From positions 1 through 64,000 of the forward strand of contig NZ_SZVW01000034.1 in the NCBI RefSeq assembly GCF_007655005.1: a DNA stretch of 64,000 nucleotides. Direction: 5' to 3'. Shown here piece by piece: positions 50,381 through 58,763 of this stretch (position 1 is the first letter of the stretch; every line of letters begins with the position of its first letter). Origin of the DNA: Streptomyces tibetensis (GTDB lineage: Bacteria > Actinomycetota > Actinomycetes > Streptomycetales > Streptomycetaceae). The notes beneath the pieces are model-generated. The model saw nothing but the letters and a program-made list of their open reading frames with translations, was not told the DNA's origin and did no database searches. The position numbers were made by a program, and so were the translations under genes.

Positions 50381-51061
50381 GTGGTGACGACCAGAGTTGT
50401 GTTCATCGTGGAAGAGACGATCGCCGGCACCGAAGCCGCTCAGATCCCGAAGCAGCGCGGGGAATCGCTGCTGGAGACCGCTGTTCGCTACGCCGAGGAG
50501 CGCCACTGGGACGTGTTCCCCGGCACCTGGCTGGAAGCCGTCGAGGGCAGCCAGCGCTGCTCCTGCGGTGACGCGGCGTGTCCCGCGCCGGGGTCGCACC
50601 CGGCGCGTCCGGACTGGGCGACGCAGGCGACCGGCAGCGCGACGGTCGCGCGGCGGATGTGGCAGAAGCAGCCGACCGCGTCGATCCTGCTGCCGACGGG
50701 GCGGACGTTCGACGCGATCTCCGTGCCGGAGACGGCCGGGTTTCTCGCGCTCGCGCGGATGGAGCGGATGGAGCTGACGCTCGGGCCGGTGACGCTCACG
50801 CCGGACCGGCGGATGGAGTTCTTCGTGCTGCCGGGGGCCGGGGTGAAGGTGCCCGATCTGGTGCGGAAGCTGGGGTGGTCGGTGTCGTCGCTGGATCTGA
50901 CCGTGCTGGGTGAGGGGGCGTATGTGGCTGCGCCGCCTACGCGGTTCGGGTCTCGGGGGGCCGTGCAGTGGGCCTGCCGGCCGACCCCGGCCAATCGGTG
51001 GTTGCCGGATGTGGAGGAGTTGATCTCGCCGTTGGCCTATGCGTGCGGCAGGGATCGATAG
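50381..51061 (+). CDS. Bifunctional DNA primase/polymerase N-terminal domain protein
   Basis: 226 residues. LLETAVRYAEERHWDVFPGT, SCGDAACPAPGSHPARPDWA (zinc-like Cys/His cluster), RRMWQKQPTASILLPTGRTF, AISVPETAGF and APPTRFGSRGAVQWACRPTP match the short Streptomyces Prim-Pol-like proteins. They usually lack the full catalytic Asp set, so enzymatic activity is uncertain. Start GTG 50381; GTG 50399 is also plausible. Upstream spacing to the HTH-TPR regulator is 287 bases. Confidence 0.82.
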   Translation: MVTTRVVFIVEETIAGTEAAQIPKQRGESLLETAVRYAEERHWDVFPGTWLEAVEGSQRCSCGDAACPAPGSHPARPDWATQATGSATVARRMWQKQPTASILLPTGRTFDAISVPETAGFLALARMERMELTLGPVTLTPDRRMEFFVLPGAGVKVPDLVRKLGWSVSSLDLTVLGEGAYVAAPPTRFGSRGAVQWACRPTPANRWLPDVEELISPLAYACGRDR

Positions 51062-51195
51062 CCGCGCCTCTTCCTCTGCCTGGTTGCCGTTGTTCGGCGA
51101 CTGCCGGTCGCCTGTGGTCGATCGGGCAGTTCTCCGCGCCCCTGAAAGAAGGGCGCCGGCCCACCGTAGGGTTCTCCGTGACGGAGGGAGGCGCG

Positions 51196-51969
51196 GTGGG
51201 GACCAGCGCTGTGCGTGTGCAGGGGCTCTGGAAGCGGTTCGGGGAGCAGGTCGCTGTTGCCGGGGTCGATCTCGAGTTGCCCGCGGGCAAGTTCATCGGG
51301 CTCGTCGGGCCGAACGGGGCCGGGAAGACCACCACCTTGTCGATGGTGACCGGGCTGCTCCGGCCCGACCACGGGACCGTCGAGGTGGTCGGGCACGACG
51401 TCTGGCGGGACCCCGTCGAGGTGAAGGCCCGGATCGGGGTGCTCCCGGAGGGGCTGCGGCTCTTCGAGCGGCTGTCGGGGCGGGAACTGCTGGCGTACAC
51501 GGGGCGGTTGCGCGGGCTGCCCGGTGCCGAGGTCGACAAGCGGGCCACGCAGCTCCTCGACGTCCTCGACCTGGCCGGGGCCCAGCACAAACTGGTCGTC
51601 GACTACTCGACCGGCATGCGCAAGAAGATCGGGCTCGCCACCGCTCTCCTCCACAATCCCGAAGTGCTGTTCCTGGACGAGCCGTTCGAGGGCGTCGATC
51701 CCGTCTCCGCGCAGACCATCCGGGGCGTCCTGGAGCGGTACACGGCCTCGGGCGCCACGGTCGTGTTCTCTTCCCACGTCATGGAGCTCGTCGAGTCGCT
51801 GTGCGACTGGGTCGCGGTGATGGCCGCCGGGCGGATCCGCGCCACCGGCACCCTCGCCGAGGTGCGCGGGGACGCGCCCTCGCTGCAGCGGGCGTTCCTC
51901 GAACTCGTCGGCGCCCAGAGCCGGGACGCCGGGTCCGACCTCGACTGGCTGGGCGGCGGGTCGCGATGA
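51196..51969 (+). CDS. ABC transporter ATP-binding protein
   Basis: 257 residues: Walker A GLVGPNGAGKTTTLSMVTGL, Q-loop region GVLPEGLRLFERLSGRELLA, signature YSTGMRKKIGLATALLHNPE, Walker B EVLFLDEPFEGVDPVSAQTI and the H-loop FSSHVMELVESL. DrrA/multidrug-type exporters have this layout. GTG 51196 is preferred because GGAGGGAGG precedes it; GTG 51178 would add six residues. ATGA overlap with the permease gene shows a two-gene exporter operon. Confidence 0.92.
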   Translation: MGTSAVRVQGLWKRFGEQVAVAGVDLELPAGKFIGLVGPNGAGKTTTLSMVTGLLRPDHGTVEVVGHDVWRDPVEVKARIGVLPEGLRLFERLSGRELLAYTGRLRGLPGAEVDKRATQLLDVLDLAGAQHKLVVDYSTGMRKKIGLATALLHNPEVLFLDEPFEGVDPVSAQTIRGVLERYTASGATVVFSSHVMELVESLCDWVAVMAAGRIRATGTLAEVRGDAPSLQRAFLELVGAQSRDAGSDLDWLGGGSR

Positions 51970-53558
51970 CTACCCCCGCGATCACTCCCGTCTTCGTCCG
52001 GCTGAAGCTGTCGCTGCTGCGCAACGGACTGCGGCAGTCCGGCGGGCGCAAGGCCGCCTACATCACGTCGGCCGTCTTCGCCCTGCTGTTCGCCGCGCTC
52101 CAGCTGATCGGCCTGATCGCGCTGCGCGGGCACGCGCACGCCGAGTCGGTGGTCGTGCTGGCCGTGGCGGTGCTGGGCCTCGGCTGGGCGGTGATGCCGC
52201 TGTTCTTCCCCAGCGGCGACGAGACCCTCGACCCGACCCGGCTGGTGATGCTGCCGCTGCGCCCCCGGCCGCTGGTACGGGCGCTGCTGACGGCCTCGCT
52301 GGTGGGCATCGGGCCGTTGTTCACGCTGTGTCTGCTGGTCGGCTCCGTGATCGCGGTGGCGCGGGGCGGGGCCGCGTTCGCGGTGGGTGTGCTCGCCGTC
52401 GTGCTGGCGCTGCTGGTGTGCGTGGCCCTCGCGCGGGCCGTCGCCGCCGCCAACGTACGGCTGCTGACCAGCCGCAAGGGGCGGGACCTCGCGGTGCTCA
52501 GCGGGCTCGTCATCGCGATCGGGGCGCAGGTCGTCAACTTCGGCGCGCAGCGGCTCGGGGCGTCGGGGCTGGGCGAGCTCGACCCGGTGGCCGAGGTACT
52601 GCGGTGGGTGCCGCCGGCGTCGGCGATCTGGGCCGTGCACGCGGTGAGCGAGGGCTCCTACGGTCTCGCGCTCGCGCAACTGGCGCTGACCGCGGGTGCG
52701 CTGGTGGCGCTGCTCGCGCTCTGGTCGCGGCATCTGACGCGGCTGATGACCTCGCCCGACGGTTCCACCCTGCCGAGCGCCGAGTCGGCCGCCCGGAAAC
52801 GCTCCTCGACCGGACTGGGGAAGCTGCTCCCCGCAGGACGTACGGGCACGGTCATGGAGCGCAGCCTGCGGTATGTGTGGCGCGACCCGAAGACCAAGGC
52901 CGCCTGGGTGACATCGCTGGCCATCGGGCTGATCGTGCCGGTGTTCAACGCCTGGCAGGGCACCGGGTCGGTGTACTTTGCATGCTTCGCCGCCGGGATG
53001 CTCGGCATCCAGATGTACAACCAGTTCGGGCAGGACACCTCCGCGTTCTGGATGGTCGCGATGACGATCGCGTCGTCCCGGGACGCCTACGTCGAGCTGC
53101 GCGCCCGCGCGTACGCCCTGCTGCTGATCACCCTGCCGTACGCCACGCTGGTGACCGTGGTGACGACCGCCATGCTCGGCGACTGGCGGCGGCTGCCCGA
53201 GGCGCTGGGGCTGTCCTTCGCGCTGCTCGGCGCGATGCTCGCGACCGGGGCGTGGACGTCCGCCCGCTTCCCCTACTCCATCCCCCAGGAGGGCTACAAG
53301 AACGTCGCCCCCGGGCAGACCGGGCTCGCCTGGATCTCCATCTTCGGCGGGATGATGGCGGCCGCCCTGCTGTGCGCGCCCGTCATCGCGCTCACGATCT
53401 GGCTGAACGTGAGCGCCGACGGCGACGCCTGGACATGGCTGCTGCTGCCGGTGGGCACGGCGTACGGGGCGGCGCTGACGGCGGCGGGGCTGAAACTGGC
53501 CGCCCCGCGGACGGCCCGGCGACTGCCGGAGATCCTGGCGGCGGTCAGCAAGGGGTGA
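51966..53558 (+). CDS. ABC transporter permease (about 12 transmembrane helices)
   Basis: 530 residues with hydrophobic segments such as YITSAVFALLFAALQLIGLI, SVVVLAVAVLGLGWAVMPLF, FAVGVLAVVLALLVCVALAR, LVTVVTTAMLGDWRRLPEAL and WISIFGGMMAAALLCAPVIA. PLFFPSGDETLDPTRLVMLP is a conserved loop of this actinobacterial permease family. The central loop about residues 255-300 is Ser/Ala-rich. It forms the membrane channel for the upstream ATPase; the transported substrate is unknown. Confidence 0.88.
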   Translation: MTTPAITPVFVRLKLSLLRNGLRQSGGRKAAYITSAVFALLFAALQLIGLIALRGHAHAESVVVLAVAVLGLGWAVMPLFFPSGDETLDPTRLVMLPLRPRPLVRALLTASLVGIGPLFTLCLLVGSVIAVARGGAAFAVGVLAVVLALLVCVALARAVAAANVRLLTSRKGRDLAVLSGLVIAIGAQVVNFGAQRLGASGLGELDPVAEVLRWVPPASAIWAVHAVSEGSYGLALAQLALTAGALVALLALWSRHLTRLMTSPDGSTLPSAESAARKRSSTGLGKLLPAGRTGTVMERSLRYVWRDPKTKAAWVTSLAIGLIVPVFNAWQGTGSVYFACFAAGMLGIQMYNQFGQDTSAFWMVAMTIASSRDAYVELRARAYALLLITLPYATLVTVVTTAMLGDWRRLPEALGLSFALLGAMLATGAWTSARFPYSIPQEGYKNVAPGQTGLAWISIFGGMMAAALLCAPVIALTIWLNVSADGDAWTWLLLPVGTAYGAALTAAGLKLAAPRTARRLPEILAAVSKG

Positions 53559-53589
53559 GGCGCCCCGGGCCGATACGGGGAGTCCCCCG

Positions 53590-54498
53590 TCAGTGGTCGC
53601 CCAGCGAATCCAGGAACGGCTCGATGGCGGCGCGCCAGGCCTCCGGCTGGTCGTAGTGCACCAGGTGGCCGGCGTCGGCCACCTCCGCGTACTGGCCGCG
53701 GGGCAGGACCCGGACCATCTCCTGGGCCTCGGCGCGGCCCAGCTCGCCGTCCAGACCGCGCACGACCAGGGCGGGGCAGCGGACCTGGGCCAGCTCCTCC
53801 CAGTGCGCGTCGTACACCCACGTCTCGCGGGAGCGGAGCATCTGCTCCGGTTCGAAGACCGGGCGCCAGCCGTCCGGGGACTCGGCCATCACCTCGGCGT
53901 AGAACTCGCCACGGGCCGGATTGGGCCGCTCCACCCAGGGGTCGTCCTCGCCGAACCACTTGCGGACGTCGGCGAGCGTGGCGAAGGGCAGCGGCCAGGA
54001 CTTGAACCACTGGCCCCACTCGCGCTGCGAGGCGGCCCCGAGCGCGGAGGCCCGCATGTCGCAGATGATCAGTCCGCGGACCAGGTCGGGACGCTTGGCG
54101 GCGAGCTGCCAGGCGGTCAGCGCGCCCATGGCGTGGCCGATGAGGACGACCCGGGCGAGGCCCAGCTGCTCCAGGGCGGCCTCGGCGTCGTCGACGTAGG
54201 CGTCACGGGTGAAGGCGCCCTGCGGGGGCTTGTCGCTGCGGCCGTGGCCGCGCTGGTCGAGGGCGACCGCGCGGTAGCGCGCGGACAGCCAGCGGGCGGT
54301 GTACGCCCAGTGCGAGGCACGGCCCATGAGGCCGTGCAGTAACAGCACGCCGGGGGAGCCCTCCGGCGCGGTGTGCCCGTGGTGCGCCCCCTGCCCCTCC
54401 CGCACGTCCTGCGCCGGGTCGGTCTTGGGCGGGTCGCCGAACTCCCAGGCCGCCAGGCGTACGCCGCCCGTCCCGGTCACGTCGATGCGTCGCGCCAT
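53590..54498 (-). CDS. Alpha/beta hydrolase-fold protein lacking the nucleophilic serine
   Basis: 302 residues. VLLLHGLMGRASHWAYTARW (oxyanion HG), AVALDQRGHGRSDKPPQGAF, the nucleophile elbow VVLIGHAMGALTAWQLAAKR, the acid region CPALVVRGLDGELGRAEAQE and the histidine EVADAGHLVHYDQPEAW are all present. At the elbow the codon is GCC (Ala), giving G-H-A-M-G instead of G-x-S-x-G, so classical ester hydrolysis is not expected. ATG 54498 has GGGGGG upstream. Confidence 0.88.
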   Translation of the reverse strand: MARRIDVTGTGGVRLAAWEFGDPPKTDPAQDVREGQGAHHGHTAPEGSPGVLLLHGLMGRASHWAYTARWLSARYRAVALDQRGHGRSDKPPQGAFTRDAYVDDAEAALEQLGLARVVLIGHAMGALTAWQLAAKRPDLVRGLIICDMRASALGAASQREWGQWFKSWPLPFATLADVRKWFGEDDPWVERPNPARGEFYAEVMAESPDGWRPVFEPEQMLRSRETWVYDAHWEELAQVRCPALVVRGLDGELGRAEAQEMVRVLPRGQYAEVADAGHLVHYDQPEAWRAAIEPFLDSLGDH

Positions 54499-54719
54499 GT
54501 CTGGCACCCCCCAAGCTTCGCGCGGACCGTGGCTCCCGCCGTCCGGTCCTGTGAACCGTGTTCTGCCTGCTGTGCCTTCTGCTGTTCTTTCAGCCGTGCT
54601 GGTTGCGTGCTGGTCGCCGTACCTGTCGGTGCAAGTGTGCCGTGCGCCGCCCGCAGACTATCGAATGCGCATTCGAGGATGAGGTTCTCGCGGGCAACAC
54701 CCCTCGTTCGAGTGACCAT
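54477..54719 (-). CDS. Possible small protein overlapping the hydrolase start
   Basis: 80 residues beginning MVTRTRGVARENLILECAFD and ending LGGCQTWRDAST, overlapping the hydrolase ATG by 22 bases in another frame. No proper ribosome site (GAGG abuts the ATG). Codon bias is weaker than in real genes, and it contains the 54661 palindrome. Listed because the gap is long. Confidence 0.25.
   Translation of the reverse strand: MVTRTRGVARENLILECAFDSLRAAHGTLAPTGTATSTQPARLKEQQKAQQAEHGSQDRTAGATVRAKLGGCQTWRDAST
54661..54676. promoter_or_regulatory. 16-bp perfect palindrome resembling a LexA (SOS) box
   Basis: TCGAATGCGCATTCGA is fully symmetric. The actinobacterial LexA box is close to TCGAACnnnnGTTCGA, and this site differs by one symmetric base per arm. 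A GTTCGAG half-site lies at about 54707. The only nearby gene it could control is the leftward hydrolase (162 bases away) or an unrecognised transcript. Confidence 0.45.
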
Positions 54720-54766
54720 CCTCGGGGATTGATCGCCGCTGTCGAGGGGAGATCTTCAGCGGGAGG

Positions 54767-54870
54767 CGGACCGCTCGGGGAAACCGGTCCGAGGGGAATG
54801 ACCCTGAGAGCTCGGGGCTCCGGGTCAGCACAGGGGAGGACAGGCCCCGGCGCCACACGGCGCCGGGGCC
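54767..54870. ncRNA. Candidate structured RNA: two hairpins followed by a 12-bp terminator-like stem
   Basis: Stem 1 is CGGACCG/CGGTCCG (54767-54773 and 54785-54791). Stem 2 is TGACCC/GGGTCA (54799-54804 and 54822-54827) with inner GAGC/GCTC. Stem 3 is GGCCCCGGCGCC/GGCGCCGGGGCC (54843-54854 and 54859-54870), perfect with an ACAC loop. No protein gene uses the third stem as terminator in the rightward sense, so a small RNA is possible. Strand undetermined. Confidence 0.4.
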
Positions 54871-55161
54871 CTCCGCGTCTTCACGGCACATCCTCCTGCC
54901 CCCTCCCCGGCCGGGCGGCATCGCTGTCGAGCCGCGGCCAAGAGCCCCTCAGGTCATATGCCTCACGCGACAGCGTCGCACGGGAAACGGACGAGCGCTG
55001 CGATTCCGCGGACTGAATGCGGGATTCGGTCCGGATCACGCCAACGGCACAAGGGCCGCATGCGGAATGGGAGTTGACCGCACACCGGCCACCGCACACC
55101 GGCCACCGGACGGCAGACGGCAGGTTGGCGGACTCAGGGCCGGTCCCTTCAGCGCCGGTCC

Positions 55162-55222
55162 GCTCAGGACGGGCCGCGCAGGGCGGACCGCTCAGCACGG
55201 GCCGCTCAGCACGGGCCGCTCA
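55162..55222. repeat. 14-bp tandem repeat containing the dmdR1 stop codon
   Basis: GCTCAGCACGGGCC occurs at 55190-55203 and 55204-55217, then GCTCA plus gene sequence. A diverged copy starts near 55162. TCA in each unit equals the stop codon of the leftward gene at 55220. Confidence 0.8.
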
Positions 55223-55912
55223 GGGCTTGGCGACGAACACGTGGGAGGCGATGTCCGACTCCAGCTCGGCCGCCTCGCCGCCGCTGCCCACCAGCACCCC
55301 GCCCGCCGACTCGGTCACACTCACCACCGAGCCGGGCTGCACGCCCGCCCGCCGCAGCGTGTACATCAGCTGCGCGTCCGTCTGGATCGGCTCGCCGATC
55401 CGGCGCACCACGACCGTCTTGCCCTCGGCACCCGGGTCGAGGCTGGCCAGCGACACCATGCCCTCGTCCAGGAACGGGTCGGCACCGTCCTTCTCGCCCA
55501 GCTCCTCCAGACCCGGGATCGGGTTGCCGTACGGCGACTCCGTCGGGTGCCGCAGAAGCTCCAGGACGCGGCGCTCCACGGCCTCGCTCATCACATGCTC
55601 CCAGCGGCACGCCTCCGCGTGGACCTGCTCCCACTCCAGACCGATCACGTCGACGAGCAGACACTCGGCGAGGCGGTGCTTGCGCATCACGCGCGTGGCC
55701 AGCCGGCGGCCCTCGTCGGTCAGCTCCAGATGCCGGTCGCTGGCGACGGACACCAGGCCGTCGCGCTCCATCCGCGCCACCGTCTGGCTGACGGTCGGCC
55801 CGCTCTGGTCCAACCGCTCGGCGATACGGGCGCGCATGGGGACCACACCCTCTTCCTCCAGCTCGAGGATGGTGCGGAGATACATCTCCGTGGTGTCGAT
55901 CAGTCCGGACAT
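55220..55912 (-). CDS. dmdR1: Iron-dependent repressor, DtxR/IdeR family (DmdR1-type)
   Basis: 230 residues. Winged-helix N-terminal domain (about 1-73): DTTEMYLRTILELEEEGVVP, ARIAERLDQSGPTVSQTVAR, MERDGLVSVASDRHLELTDE. Dimerisation and metal domain (about 74-140): RKHRLAECLLVDVIGLEWEQ, HAEACRWEHVMSEAVERRVL, with the Cys/His/Glu ligands. An SH3-like C-terminal domain (about 160-230) ends SDIASHVFVAKP. With Fe2+ it represses siderophore and iron-uptake genes. In S. coelicolor the ORF adm runs antiparallel on the other strand; open frames also exist there here (see findings). Confidence 0.95.
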   Translation of the reverse strand: MSGLIDTTEMYLRTILELEEEGVVPMRARIAERLDQSGPTVSQTVARMERDGLVSVASDRHLELTDEGRRLATRVMRKHRLAECLLVDVIGLEWEQVHAEACRWEHVMSEAVERRVLELLRHPTESPYGNPIPGLEELGEKDGADPFLDEGMVSLASLDPGAEGKTVVVRRIGEPIQTDAQLMYTLRRAGVQPGSVVSVTESAGGVLVGSGGEAAELESDIASHVFVAKP

Positions 55913-56184
55913 ACGTGCCCCTCGAATGAGATCTGCCGGAGGCTGGACGGCTCACCGGCGTGTGCGCTGGCCCTGAACCCAATTCTGCCGGATACCACCG
56001 ACAACCGTGCCGCCGGAGGCGAAGCGGGGGATTACCCGGCCGCGCGCAAGGGTACGGACTTCTCCTCCCGGGACGTCCTGGGACTCGGCGCACGGCCCGC
56101 ACGGCCGTATTGACACCGCACTGGTCCAGACCGCACCGTGATGCGCGACACAAGCCGCCGAGGCCAGCTTGAAGGGACCCCCGT

Positions 56185-56940
56185 ATGAGCGACCGCGCGC
56201 CGGCCGGCCAGTTCCTCGACGCCGCGATCGGCCTGCTGGGGCGGCTCCGCGACGAGGAGACCGACAGCATCACCGCGGCCGGGACGCTCCTCGCCGACAC
56301 CGTCGCGGCCGGCGGCCGGCTCTTCGCCTTCGGCGCCGGTCACTCCTCCCTCGCCGCGCAGGACCTCGTCTACCGCGCCGGCGGTCTCGCGCTGATGAAC
56401 CTGCTCGCCGTGCCCGGTGTCGTCGGCGTCGACGTCATGCCCGCGCCGCTCGGCTCCGCCCTGGAACGCGTCGACGGCCTCGCGAGCGCCGTCCTCGACA
56501 GCTCCCCGCTCCGCGCGGGCGACGCCCTGCTGATCATCTCCCTGTCCGGGCGCAACGCCCTCCCCGTGGAGATGGCCATGAACGCCCGCGCCCTGGGCGT
56601 GAAGGTCATCGGCGTGACCTCGGTGGCCTACGCCTCGGAGACGAAGTCCCGGCACGCCTCCGGGACGTATCTGAAGGACCACTGCGACCTCGTTCTCGAC
56701 TCGAAGATCGCGGTCGGCGACGCGGAACTCACCCACGACGACATCCCGGCCCCCTTCGCCCCGGCCTCGACGGTCGTCACCTCGGCCCTCCTCCAGGCCG
56801 TCATGGCGACGACCGCCACCACCCTCGCCGACCGCGGCATCGAACCGCCCCTGCTGCGCTCCGGGAACGTCGACGGCGGCCACGACTGGAACGCCCGGGT
56901 GATGGAGCAGTACCGCGACCGGATCTTCTACCGGTACTGA
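56185..56940 (+). CDS. SIS domain phosphosugar-binding protein
   Basis: 251 residues. One SIS (sugar isomerase) domain: AAGGRLFAFGAGHSSLAAQD, DALLIISLSGRNALPVEMAM with the phosphosugar-binding Ser/Arg, LGVKVIGVTSVAYASE and the C-terminal LLRSGNVDGGHDWNARVMEQ. Close to the MurQ-like/UPF0309 group that handles aminosugar phosphates. GAAGGGA precedes ATG 56185. Divergent from dmdR1. Confidence 0.88.
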   Translation: MSDRAPAGQFLDAAIGLLGRLRDEETDSITAAGTLLADTVAAGGRLFAFGAGHSSLAAQDLVYRAGGLALMNLLAVPGVVGVDVMPAPLGSALERVDGLASAVLDSSPLRAGDALLIISLSGRNALPVEMAMNARALGVKVIGVTSVAYASETKSRHASGTYLKDHCDLVLDSKIAVGDAELTHDDIPAPFAPASTVVTSALLQAVMATTATTLADRGIEPPLLRSGNVDGGHDWNARVMEQYRDRIFYRY

Positions 56941-57005
56941 AACCGGCACGGAACCGGCAGGCGACCGCCCCGCCCCGCATCGGGCAGCCCGCGGCACGCG
57001 CACCC

Positions 57006-57190
57006 CACTCCCCGCCCGGCAGCCCGCTCACTCGACACCCGGCAGCCCGCTCACTCCCCGCCCGGCAGCCCGCTCCCTCCCCGCCCGGCAATCCGCTCAC
57101 TCCCCGCCCGGCAGCCCGCTCACTCCCCGCCCGGTAATCCGCTCACTCCCCGCCCGGCAATCCGCTCACTCCCCGCCCGACAACCCCGCC
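57006..57190. repeat. 23-bp tandem repeat (7 units) copying the PAS gene 3' end
   Basis: CACTCCCCGCCCGGCAGCCC plus GCT is repeated seven times with small changes, running directly into the coding end CACTCCCCGCCCGACAACCC of the leftward gene. Each unit begins with the TCA that is the stop codon. Read leftward, each encodes LPGGE-stop. Confidence 0.9.
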
Positions 57191-58563
57191 AGATCCAGCA
57201 CCGCGGCGATCCGTACCGCCACGTCCTCCGCGTACAGCGCGTCGGAGCGCTCGAAGGCGCTGCGGCCCGCGCCCCGCAGGAACGTCACGACGCCCAGGGT
57301 CCGGCCCCGGCTGCGCAGCACCGCGCACAGGGCGTGAACCGCGTCCTCGGGCCACTGGCGGGCCAGGGCCCACTCCCGGGCCGCCTCCGGCCGTGCCCCG
57401 CCCGCACTCGCGCGCAGGGCCCCCACCCGCTCCACGCACTGCAGGGCCGGGTGCCCCTCGGCGTAGCGGACGGGCAGGCTCGCGTACCCGGCCATGCGGC
57501 TCGGCCCCGGCGCGCCGGAGGGTGTGGCGGCGACCCGGACCAGCCGGACGGGCCCCTCGGCCTCCGCGTCGGTCAGCGCACCGCCGGCGACCCGGTCGAT
57601 GAGCGCGTGGTCGGCGAAACCGGCCAGGGCGAAGTCCAGGTGGACCGTCGCCGCCTCGGCCGGGTCCTCGCACTCGGCCGCCGCCCGCGACGCCCGGTGC
57701 AGCTGCTGCGTACGGAACCGCAGCAGGGACGCCTCCTGCTCGGCCTGCTTGGTCTCCGTCACGTCCTGGAACAGCCAGCCCACACCCAGCGGAACCGGCT
57801 CCTCCGCGAGCGGCGAGGCCAGCCGCAGGAACCCGCTGCGCCAGCACCGCCGCCGCTCCCCCTCCGGCGTCCGCACACTCACCCACACCTCGGCGGGCGC
57901 CGGGGGCGCACCCTCCGCCAGCACGTGCTGCAGCGCGCTCTCCAGCTCCTCCACGCCCTGCGACAGCAGCTCCCCCAGCGGCCGCCCCAGCACCGTCGTA
58001 CGCCCCGTGCCCAGTGCCCGGGCGGCGTGCGCGTTCACCACCGCCGGCCGCAGGTCCACGTCCACCAGCACGACGCCCCAGCCGGCGTCCTCGAACAGCG
58101 CCTCGCTCAGCGCGATCGACCGCTCCAGATCGATCTGCGCGTGCACCTCGCTGAACGCGCAGTAGACACCCGCCGGCTTTCCGTCGGGCCCGCGCACCGC
58201 CGCCGACTGGGTCCGCACGAGGACCCGACCGCCGTCCTTCGTCAGCAGAGCGAACTCGTGCACCTGCCTGCCGGAGGCGTGCATCGACGACAGCAGCCGG
58301 CCCTCGACCTCCTCGGCGTCCGCACTGCGCACGGCCCATCCGGCCAGCCCGCGCCGCCCCACGGCCTCGTCCGCACTCCACCCGAGAATCCGCTCGGCCT
58401 CGCGGTTCCAGTGCGTCACGACGCCGTCGGCGTCGAACGCGCACAGCGCCGCGTCCATCCCGTCCAGCAAAGCGGCAAGCAGATCCGAACCATCCGAACT
58501 GTCCCGCTCGGGCTCGTCCGGCCCCAGCTCGTCGGTGGTCCCACTACGCCGGGAAGCACTCAC
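57166..58563 (-). CDS. PAS domain sensor protein with GAF-like C-terminus
   Basis: 465 residues from GTG 58563, with AGGGGGT upstream (ATG 58623 would add CRTCGRSL). PAS 1 (about 30-140): LLDGMDAALCAFDADGVVTH, WNREAERILGWSADEAVGRR, AGVYCAFSEVHAQIDLERSI. PAS 2 (about 150-260): ALFEDAGWGVVLVDVDLRPA, GVGWLFQDVTETKQAEQEAS. A GAF-like part (about 285-460) follows. There is no kinase or PP2C output domain, unlike the usual Streptomyces PAS-GAF phosphatases, so it may be a truncated relative or act by protein contact. Confidence 0.82.
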   Translation of the reverse strand: MSASRRSGTTDELGPDEPERDSSDGSDLLAALLDGMDAALCAFDADGVVTHWNREAERILGWSADEAVGRRGLAGWAVRSADAEEVEGRLLSSMHASGRQVHEFALLTKDGGRVLVRTQSAAVRGPDGKPAGVYCAFSEVHAQIDLERSIALSEALFEDAGWGVVLVDVDLRPAVVNAHAARALGTGRTTVLGRPLGELLSQGVEELESALQHVLAEGAPPAPAEVWVSVRTPEGERRRCWRSGFLRLASPLAEEPVPLGVGWLFQDVTETKQAEQEASLLRFRTQQLHRASRAAAECEDPAEAATVHLDFALAGFADHALIDRVAGGALTDAEAEGPVRLVRVAATPSGAPGPSRMAGYASLPVRYAEGHPALQCVERVGALRASAGGARPEAAREWALARQWPEDAVHALCAVLRSRGRTLGVVTFLRGAGRSAFERSDALYAEDVAVRIAAVLDLAGLSGGE

Positions 58564-58763
58564 CTGGACCCCCTGCAGGCTGCGTCCGCACGTACGGCAC
58601 GTCGGTTCGCTCCTTGCAATCATTCAACTCGAACGTGACCCAGCGCACACCGAGTTCCCACAACATTGAAGGAATCGTTGTACTGCGGCAATGCCCACGT
58701 CAACGCAACAGAAACGTTCAGCCTGAGGCGCCGGCAACCCGGCCGACGCCCTCGGTCGATCGA

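Noticed and set aside
57006..57190. CRISPR array
   Set aside because: Repeat units are directly adjacent with no unique spacers, and no cas genes are nearby.
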